Source: Rubrivivax sp. (GTDB taxonomy: Bacteria; Pseudomonadota; Gammaproteobacteria; Burkholderiales; Burkholderiaceae_C). Taken from it: a stretch of DNA of 64,000 bases. Below the pieces are notes generated by a model that worked only from the letters and a program-made list of their open reading frames with translations, ran no database searches and was not told the DNA's origin. The position numbers were made by a program, and so were the translations under genes. Of the stretch, positions 45,201 through 53,961 are shown piece after piece. The first letter of the stretch is position 1. The number at the start of each line of letters is the position of its first letter. The DNA is taken from positions 124,001 to 188,000 of the forward strand of contig JAIXSE010000018.1 in NCBI GenBank assembly GCA_027484825.1. Reading direction: 5' to 3'.

Positions 45201-45870
45201 GGGCGTGCAGGTCGGCGGTGCAGCGCCTGCGCCAACGGATGCACGGAGCTTTGTCAGCGCGCCGGTCGGACTGGTGATCGGACGCTCCGCGACGGCCGCG
45301 TCGCCGAACGGTTGGCTGCAAGGCAGCGCCGGGGACCTGGTCATCACCGGACAGGGGCTGGATGCGGTCACCACCGTGGTGCTCAATCCAGCGACCGGTG
45401 TGTTGCTGGGAACGCCCGTGGCGAGCGCCGACGGCACACGTCTGACAGTGCCGATGACGGTGGCGCCGGATGCGCCGCTGACCGCGCGCCGGCTGCAACT
45501 GAGCACGGCGACCGGTCTGCCGGTGAGCTTCAGCACCGCGACAGGCGCCGGCATCGGCATCGGTGTCGTCCCGACCATCACGTCGCTCTCGCCGATCGTG
45601 GTGGAGCAGGGCAAGGGCGCGGCGCTCGTGCTGCGCGGCACCCAGCTCAAGGGCGTGTTGTCCGTGCTGATCGATCAGGCCAATGGCGTGGTGTCGGCCA
45701 ACGATCTGCAGTGGTCTCAGGACGCCCTTGGCGAGCTGCTGACCTTCACCGTCAACGTGAGCCCGTCCGCGCCGCTGGGTAAGCGTGTCATCCGTCTGGT
45801 CGTGCCGGGTGGCGCTACTTCCGCAGAGAGCTCGGCCGCCAACACCTTGACCGTTGTGAGCCCGCGATAG
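42211..45870 (+). CDS. Exported TIG/IPT-repeat protein with beta-helix-like N-terminus
   Basis: About 1219 residues, exported: hydrophobic LGALAVLLMLAASG with cleavage likely after VQA at residue 31. Residues 35-200 look like a beta-helix or autotransporter-type repeat (SGEVVIQGGALLTIEPGVVVSMGAGAKLTV). From about 220 to the end there are about eight TIG/IPT-like immunoglobulin repeats with the recurring core VxIxGxxL/F (VTVAINGVRL, ISVTGRNF, LVIRGRAL, MVIRGENL, ITIRGSGL, MSLRGRNF, LVITGQGL, LVLRGTQL). A peculiar short motif VGVxVG recurs seven times between repeats. No sorting signal or membrane anchor is seen. I start at 42211 (GGACGG upstream), though the ATG at 42205 is equally possible. 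It is the first gene of the giant-protein train and its role is unknown. Confidence 0.85.
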   Translation: MFSTERLRAALSTWLGALAVLLMLAASGVQAQTTVSGPMTVNTRWSLAGSPYIVSGEVVIQGGALLTIEPGVVVSMGAGAKLTVQSGGIQAVGTADKPIQVISDKQRQGAAPAAGDWDQWVFSSGTLNTRLERVTFLHGRGLRVEGSSPVFNYLDIRQQQGAAIVVDLAASPSGVGNRASGNVINGIAVPAGDVTGSVKWALRGIPYVVSSGTVSVGASPALTSVSPATLEQGQTVTVAINGVRLGGLSRLTSSNSGLTFTPFTGGSSSQVFAQVAVAANAPVGPADLQVLVDAGALFLPSALTISPPMPAITSLSPNKVLAGAGTTPISVTGRNFASNSAVLVNDGELATTYVSSTQLQASLPSQTSVGTLSVRVRNPVAGAPNQPLLSNVANLTVEAPVPPSLSVEPTPIALPPDGRSRDITIRFSKADYQDNVLNFSVSDTNKATVTPASVVVRAGQTTAVATIVPKQAGTVSFIVESPTLARVSVPLFITNDFSSVNTAYSPAVGVLVNAPLPGNTAPRTVADANVGVVVGSVVTQAAPRIWVRGGSTSLVIRGRALPAAAQVAITPSTGLTLGTPVLNAEATELRVPVTIAADAALGARRLSVKDANAKDLTFADPAQATVEVLTGLPSLRSITPIVVARGDTVKMVIRGENLQRGLVQFTPGAGLQADAAPVVNADGTELTSWLQVSADAPVGERLLQVVTPVGATSTTLSAANRLSVVTRALGQTDPIAAPIVGVVVGQAVPTETAPRQPASSLVGVMVGTGVTSVEPKIGVIGTTQTITIRGSGLQGVTAVAMQPATGVSFATPTVNAAGTEMTVAVTVDASAATGLRRLVMTGANGLPVTFAKPQDSTFLISAPVPELIATEPQVLVSNGTAVRMSLRGRNFVNVSGARLEPSDGVTVTGPFETNADGTTLSFNIAVAAGTPSGERAVVVTSAAGESTSTVRPGNLVRIAQRTAGSYASILSMPVGVKVGAGPDTSNTYVDLISAAPVGVQVGGAAPAPTDARSFVSAPVGLVIGRSATAASPNGWLQGSAGDLVITGQGLDAVTTVVLNPATGVLLGTPVASADGTRLTVPMTVAPDAPLTARRLQLSTATGLPVSFSTATGAGIGIGVVPTITSLSPIVVEQGKGAALVLRGTQLKGVLSVLIDQANGVVSANDLQWSQDALGELLTFTVNVSPSAPLGKRVIRLVVPGGATSAESSAANTLTVVSPR

Positions 45871-45963
45871 GGGCGCCGTGAGACCTTCATGAACGAATTT
45901 CCGTCCAACCTTTCCATCGGTCCTGATTCCACCGATACCCATCCTGCAACGAGGAGCCTTTCC

Positions 45964-47508
45964 ATGAACCTTTCCACTTCAAAGCCCCGGGCTGCGAGGC
46001 ATGGCGCCTCGGCAGTGTTTGCACTGGCCCTGCTGACGGCCGCTTCGGCCCAGGCCGCGGTCAACAGCGGCAGCACCGGTGCGGATGGCGCGCTGAACCC
46101 GACGGTCAACGTTGAGATCCAGCTGCCGCCGTCGGGCGTGCTGAACTACACCACGGTCAACATCCCGGCGGGGGTGACGGTCAAGTTCAAGAAGAATGCG
46201 GTCAACACGCCGGTCTACATCCTGGCCAGCGGTGACATCACCGTGGCTGGCGCGATCGACATTCGCGGTGGCGACGCCACGCCGACGGGCACCTATGGTG
46301 ACGGTGCGCTCGGCGACGACGGCGTCCCCGGCGTGGGTGGCCCCGGTGGTTTTGATGGCGGGCGTGGCGGCCGGGATGACCAGCAGCAGCGGGCTGATGT
46401 GATTCGCGGTGGTACTGGCCTGGGGCCCGGTGGCGGCCCAGGTGGCATCGAAGGTGGTGACGGCTGCACCGCCATGGGCTACTACAAGTACACCGGCATC
46501 GGTGGTGGTTACGCCGCAAAGGCGTTCCAGGCGGGCGGCGAAGGCTGGAATTGCGGTGTCGGTAATGTGACGATCGTGGGCAAGGCGTACGGATCCCCCT
46601 TGCTGCAACCGCTGCTTGGCGGGTCCGGTGGCGGCGGCGGCCGTGGAGGCGTCACCTTCTCCGGATCGGGCGGGGGCGGCGGCGGCGGCGCAGTGTTGCT
46701 CGCATCAAATGGCACTTTCCGCATCACGGGCACGATCAATGCACGCGGTGGTGACGGTGGCGGCCTTGCTGGGGCCAATGCGGGCGGCCAAGGCGCAGGC
46801 GGTAGCGGCGGCGCCATCCGGGTGGTGGCCACGACCGTGACGGGCAACGGTGCCCTGCTGGCCGACGGAGGTTGCATCAACCTCAACAACAATGCCCGCC
46901 AGAACTGCGGCAGCACCGGTTATTACAACAACTACGGCGGTTCCGCCGGCCGCATCCGCCTGGAAGGCGAAGCGATCACCTTCAACGGCACCGCGAGCCC
47001 AGCGTTTGTGGCAGACACCCCCAGCCCGATCTTCATCGCGGACACCCCCAGCCTGCGCATCGCCTCGATCGCTGGCCAGACCGTGCCCGCCACGCCAACC
47101 GGCGTTGCCGACGTGACCCTGCCGGGCAGCACCACCGGTCCGGTGGAAGTGGTGTTCCAAACCACCAACGTGCCGGTGGGCAACACCGTGCTGTTGCGTG
47201 TCGTGCCCGCCTACGGCCAGCCGGTTGAAGTGCTGAGCCCGGCCATCGCCGGGACCAGCGCCAGCGGCACCGCCAATGTGTCGGTGACGCTGCCCGCCGG
47301 CCCGAGCGTGCTGCAGGCCACCACCACCTACACCGTAGTGGTCGCCGGGACGCTGGACCTGTCCCGCTTCGCCCAGAACGAAGAAGTGGAGAAGGTGGAA
47401 GTCACCATCGCCATGGAAGGTGAAGCGAAGGCCCGCGTGCTGACGGCCAGCGGCAAGGCGTACGACGTGTCCTACGCCGCGCTGCGCGCTGCCGGCTTCC
47501 GCGGATAA
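45964..47508 (+). CDS. Exported glycine-rich protein
   Basis: 514 residues with a signal peptide (AVFALALLTAASAQA, cleavage near residue 31). After a short beta-rich opening (LPPSGVLNYTTVNIPAGVTVKFKKNA, ILASGDITVAGAIDIRGGDATP) comes a long glycine-rich stretch (about 115-310) dominated by GG, GGxGG and GGGGG. It is followed by AGRIRLEGEAITFNGTAS and a C-terminal Ig-like half (about 365-514) that ends in a charged EEVEKVEVTIAMEGEAKARVL segment. The layout resembles surface or matrix proteins, but I do not recognise a named family. The ATG at 45964 has GAGGAG upstream. It lies 93 bp after the TIG gene and 60 bp before the next giant gene. Confidence 0.85.
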   Translation: MNLSTSKPRAARHGASAVFALALLTAASAQAAVNSGSTGADGALNPTVNVEIQLPPSGVLNYTTVNIPAGVTVKFKKNAVNTPVYILASGDITVAGAIDIRGGDATPTGTYGDGALGDDGVPGVGGPGGFDGGRGGRDDQQQRADVIRGGTGLGPGGGPGGIEGGDGCTAMGYYKYTGIGGGYAAKAFQAGGEGWNCGVGNVTIVGKAYGSPLLQPLLGGSGGGGGRGGVTFSGSGGGGGGGAVLLASNGTFRITGTINARGGDGGGLAGANAGGQGAGGSGGAIRVVATTVTGNGALLADGGCINLNNNARQNCGSTGYYNNYGGSAGRIRLEGEAITFNGTASPAFVADTPSPIFIADTPSLRIASIAGQTVPATPTGVADVTLPGSTTGPVEVVFQTTNVPVGNTVLLRVVPAYGQPVEVLSPAIAGTSASGTANVSVTLPAGPSVLQATTTYTVVVAGTLDLSRFAQNEEVEKVEVTIAMEGEAKARVLTASGKAYDVSYAALRAAGFRG

Positions 47509-47568
47509 GCCACAGGCCGGCACGCCCACCTCACAACACCAACAAGAACTCGGTTTCAGGGACCCGTG

Positions 47569-50500
47569 ATGACGAGAGAACGCCCTCATCAGCCGTCGGC
47601 TGTGTCGCGCCTGCTGGGCTGCCGGTGGCAGTCGGGCGTGCTCTCGCGTGTTCATCGATCCCATGGACCGGTGTCCTCGGGTGGGGAGGGGGCGTCTTTG
47701 CTGCGCCGCGCGGTGGCGTCGCTCACGGCGGCATCGCTGCTGCTGGGCGCGTTGCCCGCGCGCGCAGCGGACTTGCAGATTGATGAGGGCGTGGTCGTCA
47801 AATTCGGCCCGGACGCCCAACTGGTGGTGCGGGACAAGCTGACGGGGGGGAAAGGCGTCACGCTGACCAGCCACAAGGATGATCAGAACGGCGGCCAGGC
47901 TGGCGCCAATCCGCAGACGGCTGCGGCCGGTGACTGGCGCGGCGTTCGTTTCGAAAAATCCGCATCGGCCTTTGGCGTGATCTCGCTGAGCGACTGGGCC
48001 ATCCGCTATGCCGGTGCCGACCAAGAACCCGCGCTGACGGTGCGGGGCCTCAATCCGACGCTGCAATACCTGCAGATCACCGACAGCCTGACCGGCCTGC
48101 GCCTGATTGACGGTGCCTTGCCCGCCATCACAGGCTCGAGCTTCCTGCGCAATCAGATCGGCGTCCTGGCCGATGGCAACAGCGCGCCGACCATTTCCAG
48201 CACCCAGCTGGTGGGCAACACCACGCTGGCCATTCAGAACAACACGCCGGCGACGACCATTGTCGCCACTGGCAACTGGTGGGGCCATCCGAGCGGCCCG
48301 CGCGATGCTGCCGGCAATCCGGCGGGGCAGGGCGATGCCGTGTCCGCCGGGGTGAGCTACAGCAGCTACCTGGCCAATGCACCGCTGATCGCGCCCACCA
48401 TCCGCCTGGCCGCGCCGGCCAGCTATTTTGAGCAGCGCACCATCGCGCTGGAGATCTCCTGCATCAACGCCACCGAGTACCGGCTGGCGGAAGGCACGGG
48501 CTTCGCAGGTGCGAACTTCCTGCCGCTGAACAACGGCCGTGCCACCGTGGACTTCACCGTCTCCGAAGGCGACGGCCGCAAGCCGATCGGGGTGCAATTC
48601 CGCAATGCGGGCGGCACCGTGACCACCGCCACGCTGGCCGATGGCGGCGTGCTGGTCGACACGCAGGCCCCGGTCGTGGCCATCACGACCCCGGCGGCCG
48701 GCAGCGTGATCAGCGGGCCCATCACCGTGGAGGTGACTGCATCCGATGCGTCGGGCATTGGATCCGTTCGCATCTATCTGGATGACCAGCTTGTGGCGAC
48801 CCGCAGCAGCGCGCCCTACACCTATGCCTGGACGCTGGACGGCACCGCCGATGGCACCCACGCACTGCGTGTGGTGGCCCAGGATCTGGCCGGCCGCGTG
48901 AGCGAGGCAAGCCGCAGCGTGACCGTCAACCGCGCGCCGGTGGTGCCGGACACCGAAGGGCCGCAGATCGCGTCCGTCTCGGTGAACGGCACTGCGCTGG
49001 CCAACGGCGCCACGCTGACCCGCAACACGAGCGTGACCGTCTCGGCCAGCGACCGCAGCGGCGTCTCCCGCGTGGAGTTGCTGCTCGACGGCGCGGTGGT
49101 GTCGACGGCCAGCGGCAGTGGCAGCTACAGCGCCACGCTGGATCTCACCCAGGTCGCCAATGGCGCCCATGTGCTGGCGGTCCGCGCGACGGACTCGCTG
49201 AACAACGTGTCCACGACCAGCTTCAACATCGTGGTGGCCCATGCGGTGCCGGATGCCCCGGTGCTGACCAGCCCCGCGAGCGGCACCACGACGCGCACTG
49301 CCGCCATGCCGGTCACCGGCACGGCCCCGGCCAATGCCATCGTGCAGCTGATTCAGAACGGCCAGCCCTCAGGCGCGCCGCTCAATGCCGGCAGCGACGG
49401 TCGTTTCTCCGGCAGCGTCACGCTCACGCCGGGCAGCAACCGTCTGCAGGCCACCGCCACCGACACCTGGGGGACCAGCGCACTGTCCGCTGTGACGCTC
49501 GTGACGCTGGACGTGACCGTGCCGGCCCACCCGACCAACTTGGTGGCCTCTTCGCAGCCGCAGGGCAAAGTCCGCCTGACCTGGAACAAGTCGACCGATG
49601 CCAACGTGGTGGGCTATGACGTCTACCGCGCCGCCAATGCCTTCTCCGGCATCGGCGAAGCCGTCAAGGTGAACAGCAGTCCGGTGACTGTGGCGGCCTT
49701 TGATGACCTGCCCACGGTGGATGGGGTTTGGTTCTATCGCGTGGTCAGCCTCAATGCCGCTGGGACGCCGTCCGAGCCGACCAACCAGGTCCAGGCCACT
49801 TCCGACAACACGCTGCCGCGCGCCATCTCCATCGTGTACACCTCGCTGGGCAAGGTCGATGCGGCCACCGGCAAGCTGGGGCAGGGCCGTGTGAACCTGG
49901 TGGTGACCGTCAGCGAAAGCCTGCAGGCCACGCCGTATCTGTCGGTGGTGCCGCAAGGCGGCAGCCCGATCTCCGTGGAGTTGGCCAAGACCGGCACCAC
50001 GACCTATGCCGGCAATTTCCTGATCGATGCCAACACGCCGTCGGGCCTTGCCAATGCGCTGTTCTCCGCTCGCGACCTGGTGGGCAACCGCGGCACCGAC
50101 ATCGATGCCGGCGCCACCCTGCAGATCGAGACCGACGGTCCTGCGCTGGCGACCATCACGCTGGCGCCATCCTCGCCGATCAAGAACGACGGCGGTCAAC
50201 CGGTGCAGGCGACCTTCAGCTTCAGCAAGGCGCCGAAGAACGGCACGGCACCGGTGATCAGCTACCTGCTGTCCGGCCCGCTGCGCTCGCCGATCACGGT
50301 CGCGGGCCTGACGGCGGTGAATGCCACGACCTGGCGCGCCAGCATCACGCTGCCGTCCGACACCGGTGCGGCCGGTCCGGAGACCCTGGTCTTCAGCAGC
50401 CGCGCGCAGGACGAGCTGGACAACGTCTCCACCCGCGTCACCGCCTTCAACCGCTTCCAGGTTTATCAAGGCGACCTGCCGCCGCTGGCCGTGCCGTTCG

Positions 50501-53500
50501 GCTTCACCGCCAAGGCGGTCCCGGGTGGCAAGGTGCAATTGGCCTGGCAAGCAGTGGCCGATGCCTCCAGCTATCAGCTCTATCGCCAGGGCCCTGGCCA
50601 GGATGCGCTGCAGCCGCTGATCCGCGCAGGCGGTGAAGCGATGGTGGACCAGACGCCGCAGGACGGCACCTACCGCTACGCCATTGCGACGGTGCGTCAG
50701 TCCAATGGACAGGAGTCGGTGTCGGGCCAAAGCGCGGTGGTGGAAGTCGTGGCCAGTGCCACGGCGCCAGGCGCGCCGCAGAACCTGCAGCTGCAACTGA
50801 CCGGGCAGGGCATCGTCGCCAGCTGGCAGCCGCCGCTGGCAAGCACCGTGACCAGCTACAACCTCTATCGTGCCAGCGGCACCGTCATCACGACTGTGGC
50901 CGGGCTGACGCCGCTGAAGACCGGCATCAAGCAGCCGATCGCGCTGGATCCGTCGCCGTCGCCGCAGCAGGGCGCCTATGTGGTGACTGCGCTGGATGCG
51001 GCCGGCAATGAATCGCCCATCTCGAACTCGCAATATCTGAACGCCAGCCTGCTGCCGGTGTCCAACCTGCGTATCGAGCAGTTGGGCAACGAGCTGCCGG
51101 TCCTGCGATGGAATGCGCCCAACGGGAACGTGGCCGGCTATCTGGTCTATGTGGGTCCGGACAACGCGCGGGTGAAGCTCACCAGCAGCCCGATCACGGC
51201 AACCACCTTCACCGACACCGGCTACACCAGCGGTGAGCGCCGCTACACGGTGGCCACGGTGGATGCCAACGGCGTGCAGATGCCGCGCAGTCTGGTGATG
51301 CCGGCGATTTCCGCACAGGTGGTGTCCGGCATGCCGATCAAGCGCGGCGTGATGAACAAGCTGCAGCTGCAGGTCAGCAACACCTCCGCCTCGGCCCTGG
51401 CCGGTGTGCGTGCGGTGGTGCGTCTGCCGATGAACAAGGAAGGGACGCAGTTCAAGGATCACAAGTCCGAACTGCTGAGCCTGGCCCCGAATGAGACCCG
51501 ACTGGTGCCGGTCATCGTCGGCGGCTATGTGGACATGCCGTCACTGGCCAATGCGGACGTCGGTGTTGAAGTGGAACCGGCCGAAGGCGAGCTGGTGAAG
51601 CTGTCGCGTCCACAGCGGATTGAAGTGGGGGATGGGGCGCTGGTCGTTGGCATGGCCACCGAGGAGTTCACCCGCGGCGGTACCGGCAAGCTGCGGCTGA
51701 CCATCGAGAACACCTCGGAGGTTGATGTCGAGCTGCTGACTGCGACCAACAACGGCAACAACGACTCGTCCGAGCTGCGCTTCAAGATCGTGGACAACGA
51801 CGGCAACGTGCTGGCCACGCAGGCGTACAAGCAGGCGCTGGGCGCGAACGTGGTGACGCTGACCAATGGCCAGACGGTCGCACGCATCCCTGCGGGCGCG
51901 AGCTACAGCTCGGATGTGTTCGATCTGAACGTGCCGAACTCCAGCCCGAACAGCATCCGGGTGCGTCTGGAAGTGGACAAGCTGCGATATCACAGCGGGC
52001 AGGAGGACGAGATCGTCATCGCCGGCCGCGGCTCGGAGAAGGTGGTGTCCCTGGTGGATACGGCCTACTTCGGTGAGGTGACGAATGTGAGCCCGATCAC
52101 GTCGTTCGGCGACGAGGATGTGGTGATTACCGGGCGGGCGCTGGATCGGCGTGATGGCAAGACGCTCCTGGGCAACACGCGTCTGAAGCTGATCCTGAAC
52201 CAGCAGGGCTTCGAGCGCACCGTCAGCCTGCTGACCGACGGCAGCGGCCAATTCGTCTATACGTTCAAGCCGACGGTGACCGATTCGGGCCTGTATCGCG
52301 TGTCTGCGGTCCATCCGGACATCACTGATCGCCCCGAGCAGAAGGCCTTCACCATCAACCGGGTGACGGTGACGCCGACGCCCTACAAGCTCGACGTTCC
52401 GCGCAATTACCCCTTCAGCATTCCGCTGGTGGCACAGGCCGGTGCGGGCACCTCGGCCAGCAATCTGCGCCTGGTGCTGGTGGCGGCCAGCCAGCCCACG
52501 GGTCAGATTCCCGAAGGCGTGCAGTTGCAGCTGCCGGCGCCTGTGAGCCTGACGGAGCGCCAGCGCCTGAATCTGCCGGTGGTGTTCACGGCCAACAATG
52601 CGGCACTGGCGAATGGGTCGCTCATCCTGGATGTGATCAGCGACGAACATCCGTTGGCCCCGATCGGCAAGGTCACCGTGAACTACACCTTGTCGGAAGC
52701 CAAGCCGTTCCTGACGGTCGCGCCGAGCTTCGTCGAGACCGGTCTGGCGCAGGGCAGCAGCCAGATCGAATCGGTGGTGGTGCAGAACAAGGGTCTGCAG
52801 GACGCACTCAATCTGCGCTTCAGCCTGACCCGTGCGGATGGATCGGCGCCGCCGGCCTGGGCCAGCATCGCCAGTACGCCGGACGGCACCATGGCCGTGG
52901 GCGACCAGAAGAGCATTGACCTTGCCTTTGCGCCTCCGGCCAGTGTGGCGGAAGGGGTGTATGAATTCCGTCTGTCGGTTGTGGGCGACAACGTGCCGCA
53001 GCAGTCGATCAACGTGTTTGCCAGCGTCACCCAGAGCGGGCAGGGCAACGTGCTGTTCAAGGCCGCGGACATCTACACCGCAACGGTGGGCAAGGACGGC
53101 AAGCTGATTGCGGGACTTTCGGGTGCGCGCATCACGCTGCAGAACGAAGAAGTGGCGTCGGTCACCTATGAGCTGACGACCGACTCGGTGGGTGAGGCCC
53201 TTTTCCAGAACGTTCCGGCGGGACGCTACAAGTTCCGCGCGTCGGCCAACAACCATCAGGAGATTGGTGGCCGCGTGATCATCAAGCCGGGCATCACGCT
53301 GAATCAGTCGGTGTTCCTGCAGTACAACCTGATCACGGTGGAATGGAGCGTGCGTGAAATCACCATCCAGGACCGCTACGAGATCACGCTGAACGCGACG
53401 TTTGAAACCGACGTGCCGGCGGCCGTGGTCGTGCTGCAGCCCGCCAGCGTCAACCTGCCCAAGATGAATGCGGGGGACGTCTATTACGGCGAGGCGACGC

Positions 53501-53961
53501 TGACCAACTTCGGTCTGGTGCGTGCGGACAACGTGAAACGTCAACTGCCGGCCAGCGATGCCTTCTTCCGCTATGAGTTCCTGGTGGATGTGCCGGACAG
53601 CCTGGCACCGAAGCAGCGCGTGACGATTCCCTATCGCGTCATTGCCCTGCAACCGCTGGATCAAGCGGCCACCACGGGCACGGCCAGCGGCGGCGGGTGC
53701 TACAGCTACAGCGCGCAGTTGGCAGTGTCCTGCGACTTCCAATGCGCGAACGGGCAGCAGTCCTCCTGCGGGTCTGCCATGTCCTGGTTCTCGGTCAGCA
53801 ACAGCTCTTGCCCGGCGGGTGGGGGCGGTGGTGGCGGAGGCGGGGGTGGCGGCGGCGGAGGTGGTGGCGGCGGCTGGGGAGGCTCCGGCTCCAGCACACC
53901 GATCAAGATGAAGGGCAAGAAGTGCGTCTTCATTCCGAAGGGTGGAACGCAATGCGATTGA
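47569..53961 (+). CDS. Giant exported beta-helix/Ig/FN3 protein with poly-Gly tail
   Basis: 2130 residues with an extended signal peptide (hydrophobic VASLTAASLLLGALPARA near 48-66). Order: right-handed beta-helix (about 70-275, with the NWWGHPSGP motif near 242), an Ig-like/He-PIG section, two bacterial Ig domains (about 365-560, with VRIYLDDQLVAT and VELLLDGAVVST), further Ig, several fibronectin III domains (about 655-745 and 970-1255, for example VRLTWNKSTDANVVGYDVYRA), and CARDB-like regions. A carboxypeptidase-regulatory-like domain follows (about 1850-1925, ALFQNVPAGRYKFRASANNHQE), then a Cys-containing segment, an uninterrupted run of about 22 glycines (near 2083-2104) and a basic Cys/Lys end. 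The last 10 bases overlap the rhs gene. It is a putative surface scaffold or delivery partner for the RHS protein. The role is inferred. Confidence 0.88.
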   Translation: MTRERPHQPSAVSRLLGCRWQSGVLSRVHRSHGPVSSGGEGASLLRRAVASLTAASLLLGALPARAADLQIDEGVVVKFGPDAQLVVRDKLTGGKGVTLTSHKDDQNGGQAGANPQTAAAGDWRGVRFEKSASAFGVISLSDWAIRYAGADQEPALTVRGLNPTLQYLQITDSLTGLRLIDGALPAITGSSFLRNQIGVLADGNSAPTISSTQLVGNTTLAIQNNTPATTIVATGNWWGHPSGPRDAAGNPAGQGDAVSAGVSYSSYLANAPLIAPTIRLAAPASYFEQRTIALEISCINATEYRLAEGTGFAGANFLPLNNGRATVDFTVSEGDGRKPIGVQFRNAGGTVTTATLADGGVLVDTQAPVVAITTPAAGSVISGPITVEVTASDASGIGSVRIYLDDQLVATRSSAPYTYAWTLDGTADGTHALRVVAQDLAGRVSEASRSVTVNRAPVVPDTEGPQIASVSVNGTALANGATLTRNTSVTVSASDRSGVSRVELLLDGAVVSTASGSGSYSATLDLTQVANGAHVLAVRATDSLNNVSTTSFNIVVAHAVPDAPVLTSPASGTTTRTAAMPVTGTAPANAIVQLIQNGQPSGAPLNAGSDGRFSGSVTLTPGSNRLQATATDTWGTSALSAVTLVTLDVTVPAHPTNLVASSQPQGKVRLTWNKSTDANVVGYDVYRAANAFSGIGEAVKVNSSPVTVAAFDDLPTVDGVWFYRVVSLNAAGTPSEPTNQVQATSDNTLPRAISIVYTSLGKVDAATGKLGQGRVNLVVTVSESLQATPYLSVVPQGGSPISVELAKTGTTTYAGNFLIDANTPSGLANALFSARDLVGNRGTDIDAGATLQIETDGPALATITLAPSSPIKNDGGQPVQATFSFSKAPKNGTAPVISYLLSGPLRSPITVAGLTAVNATTWRASITLPSDTGAAGPETLVFSSRAQDELDNVSTRVTAFNRFQVYQGDLPPLAVPFGFTAKAVPGGKVQLAWQAVADASSYQLYRQGPGQDALQPLIRAGGEAMVDQTPQDGTYRYAIATVRQSNGQESVSGQSAVVEVVASATAPGAPQNLQLQLTGQGIVASWQPPLASTVTSYNLYRASGTVITTVAGLTPLKTGIKQPIALDPSPSPQQGAYVVTALDAAGNESPISNSQYLNASLLPVSNLRIEQLGNELPVLRWNAPNGNVAGYLVYVGPDNARVKLTSSPITATTFTDTGYTSGERRYTVATVDANGVQMPRSLVMPAISAQVVSGMPIKRGVMNKLQLQVSNTSASALAGVRAVVRLPMNKEGTQFKDHKSELLSLAPNETRLVPVIVGGYVDMPSLANADVGVEVEPAEGELVKLSRPQRIEVGDGALVVGMATEEFTRGGTGKLRLTIENTSEVDVELLTATNNGNNDSSELRFKIVDNDGNVLATQAYKQALGANVVTLTNGQTVARIPAGASYSSDVFDLNVPNSSPNSIRVRLEVDKLRYHSGQEDEIVIAGRGSEKVVSLVDTAYFGEVTNVSPITSFGDEDVVITGRALDRRDGKTLLGNTRLKLILNQQGFERTVSLLTDGSGQFVYTFKPTVTDSGLYRVSAVHPDITDRPEQKAFTINRVTVTPTPYKLDVPRNYPFSIPLVAQAGAGTSASNLRLVLVAASQPTGQIPEGVQLQLPAPVSLTERQRLNLPVVFTANNAALANGSLILDVISDEHPLAPIGKVTVNYTLSEAKPFLTVAPSFVETGLAQGSSQIESVVVQNKGLQDALNLRFSLTRADGSAPPAWASIASTPDGTMAVGDQKSIDLAFAPPASVAEGVYEFRLSVVGDNVPQQSINVFASVTQSGQGNVLFKAADIYTATVGKDGKLIAGLSGARITLQNEEVASVTYELTTDSVGEALFQNVPAGRYKFRASANNHQEIGGRVIIKPGITLNQSVFLQYNLITVEWSVREITIQDRYEITLNATFETDVPAAVVVLQPASVNLPKMNAGDVYYGEATLTNFGLVRADNVKRQLPASDAFFRYEFLVDVPDSLAPKQRVTIPYRVIALQPLDQAATTGTASGGGCYSYSAQLAVSCDFQCANGQQSSCGSAMSWFSVSNSSCPAGGGGGGGGGGGGGGGGGGGWGGSGSSTPIKMKGKKCVFIPKGGTQCD

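Noticed and set aside
53697-53951. An extended N-terminus for the RHS protein
   Set aside because: The extra codons lie inside the end of the previous giant gene and are Arg/Trp-rich. The ATG at 53952 begins a clean signal peptide.
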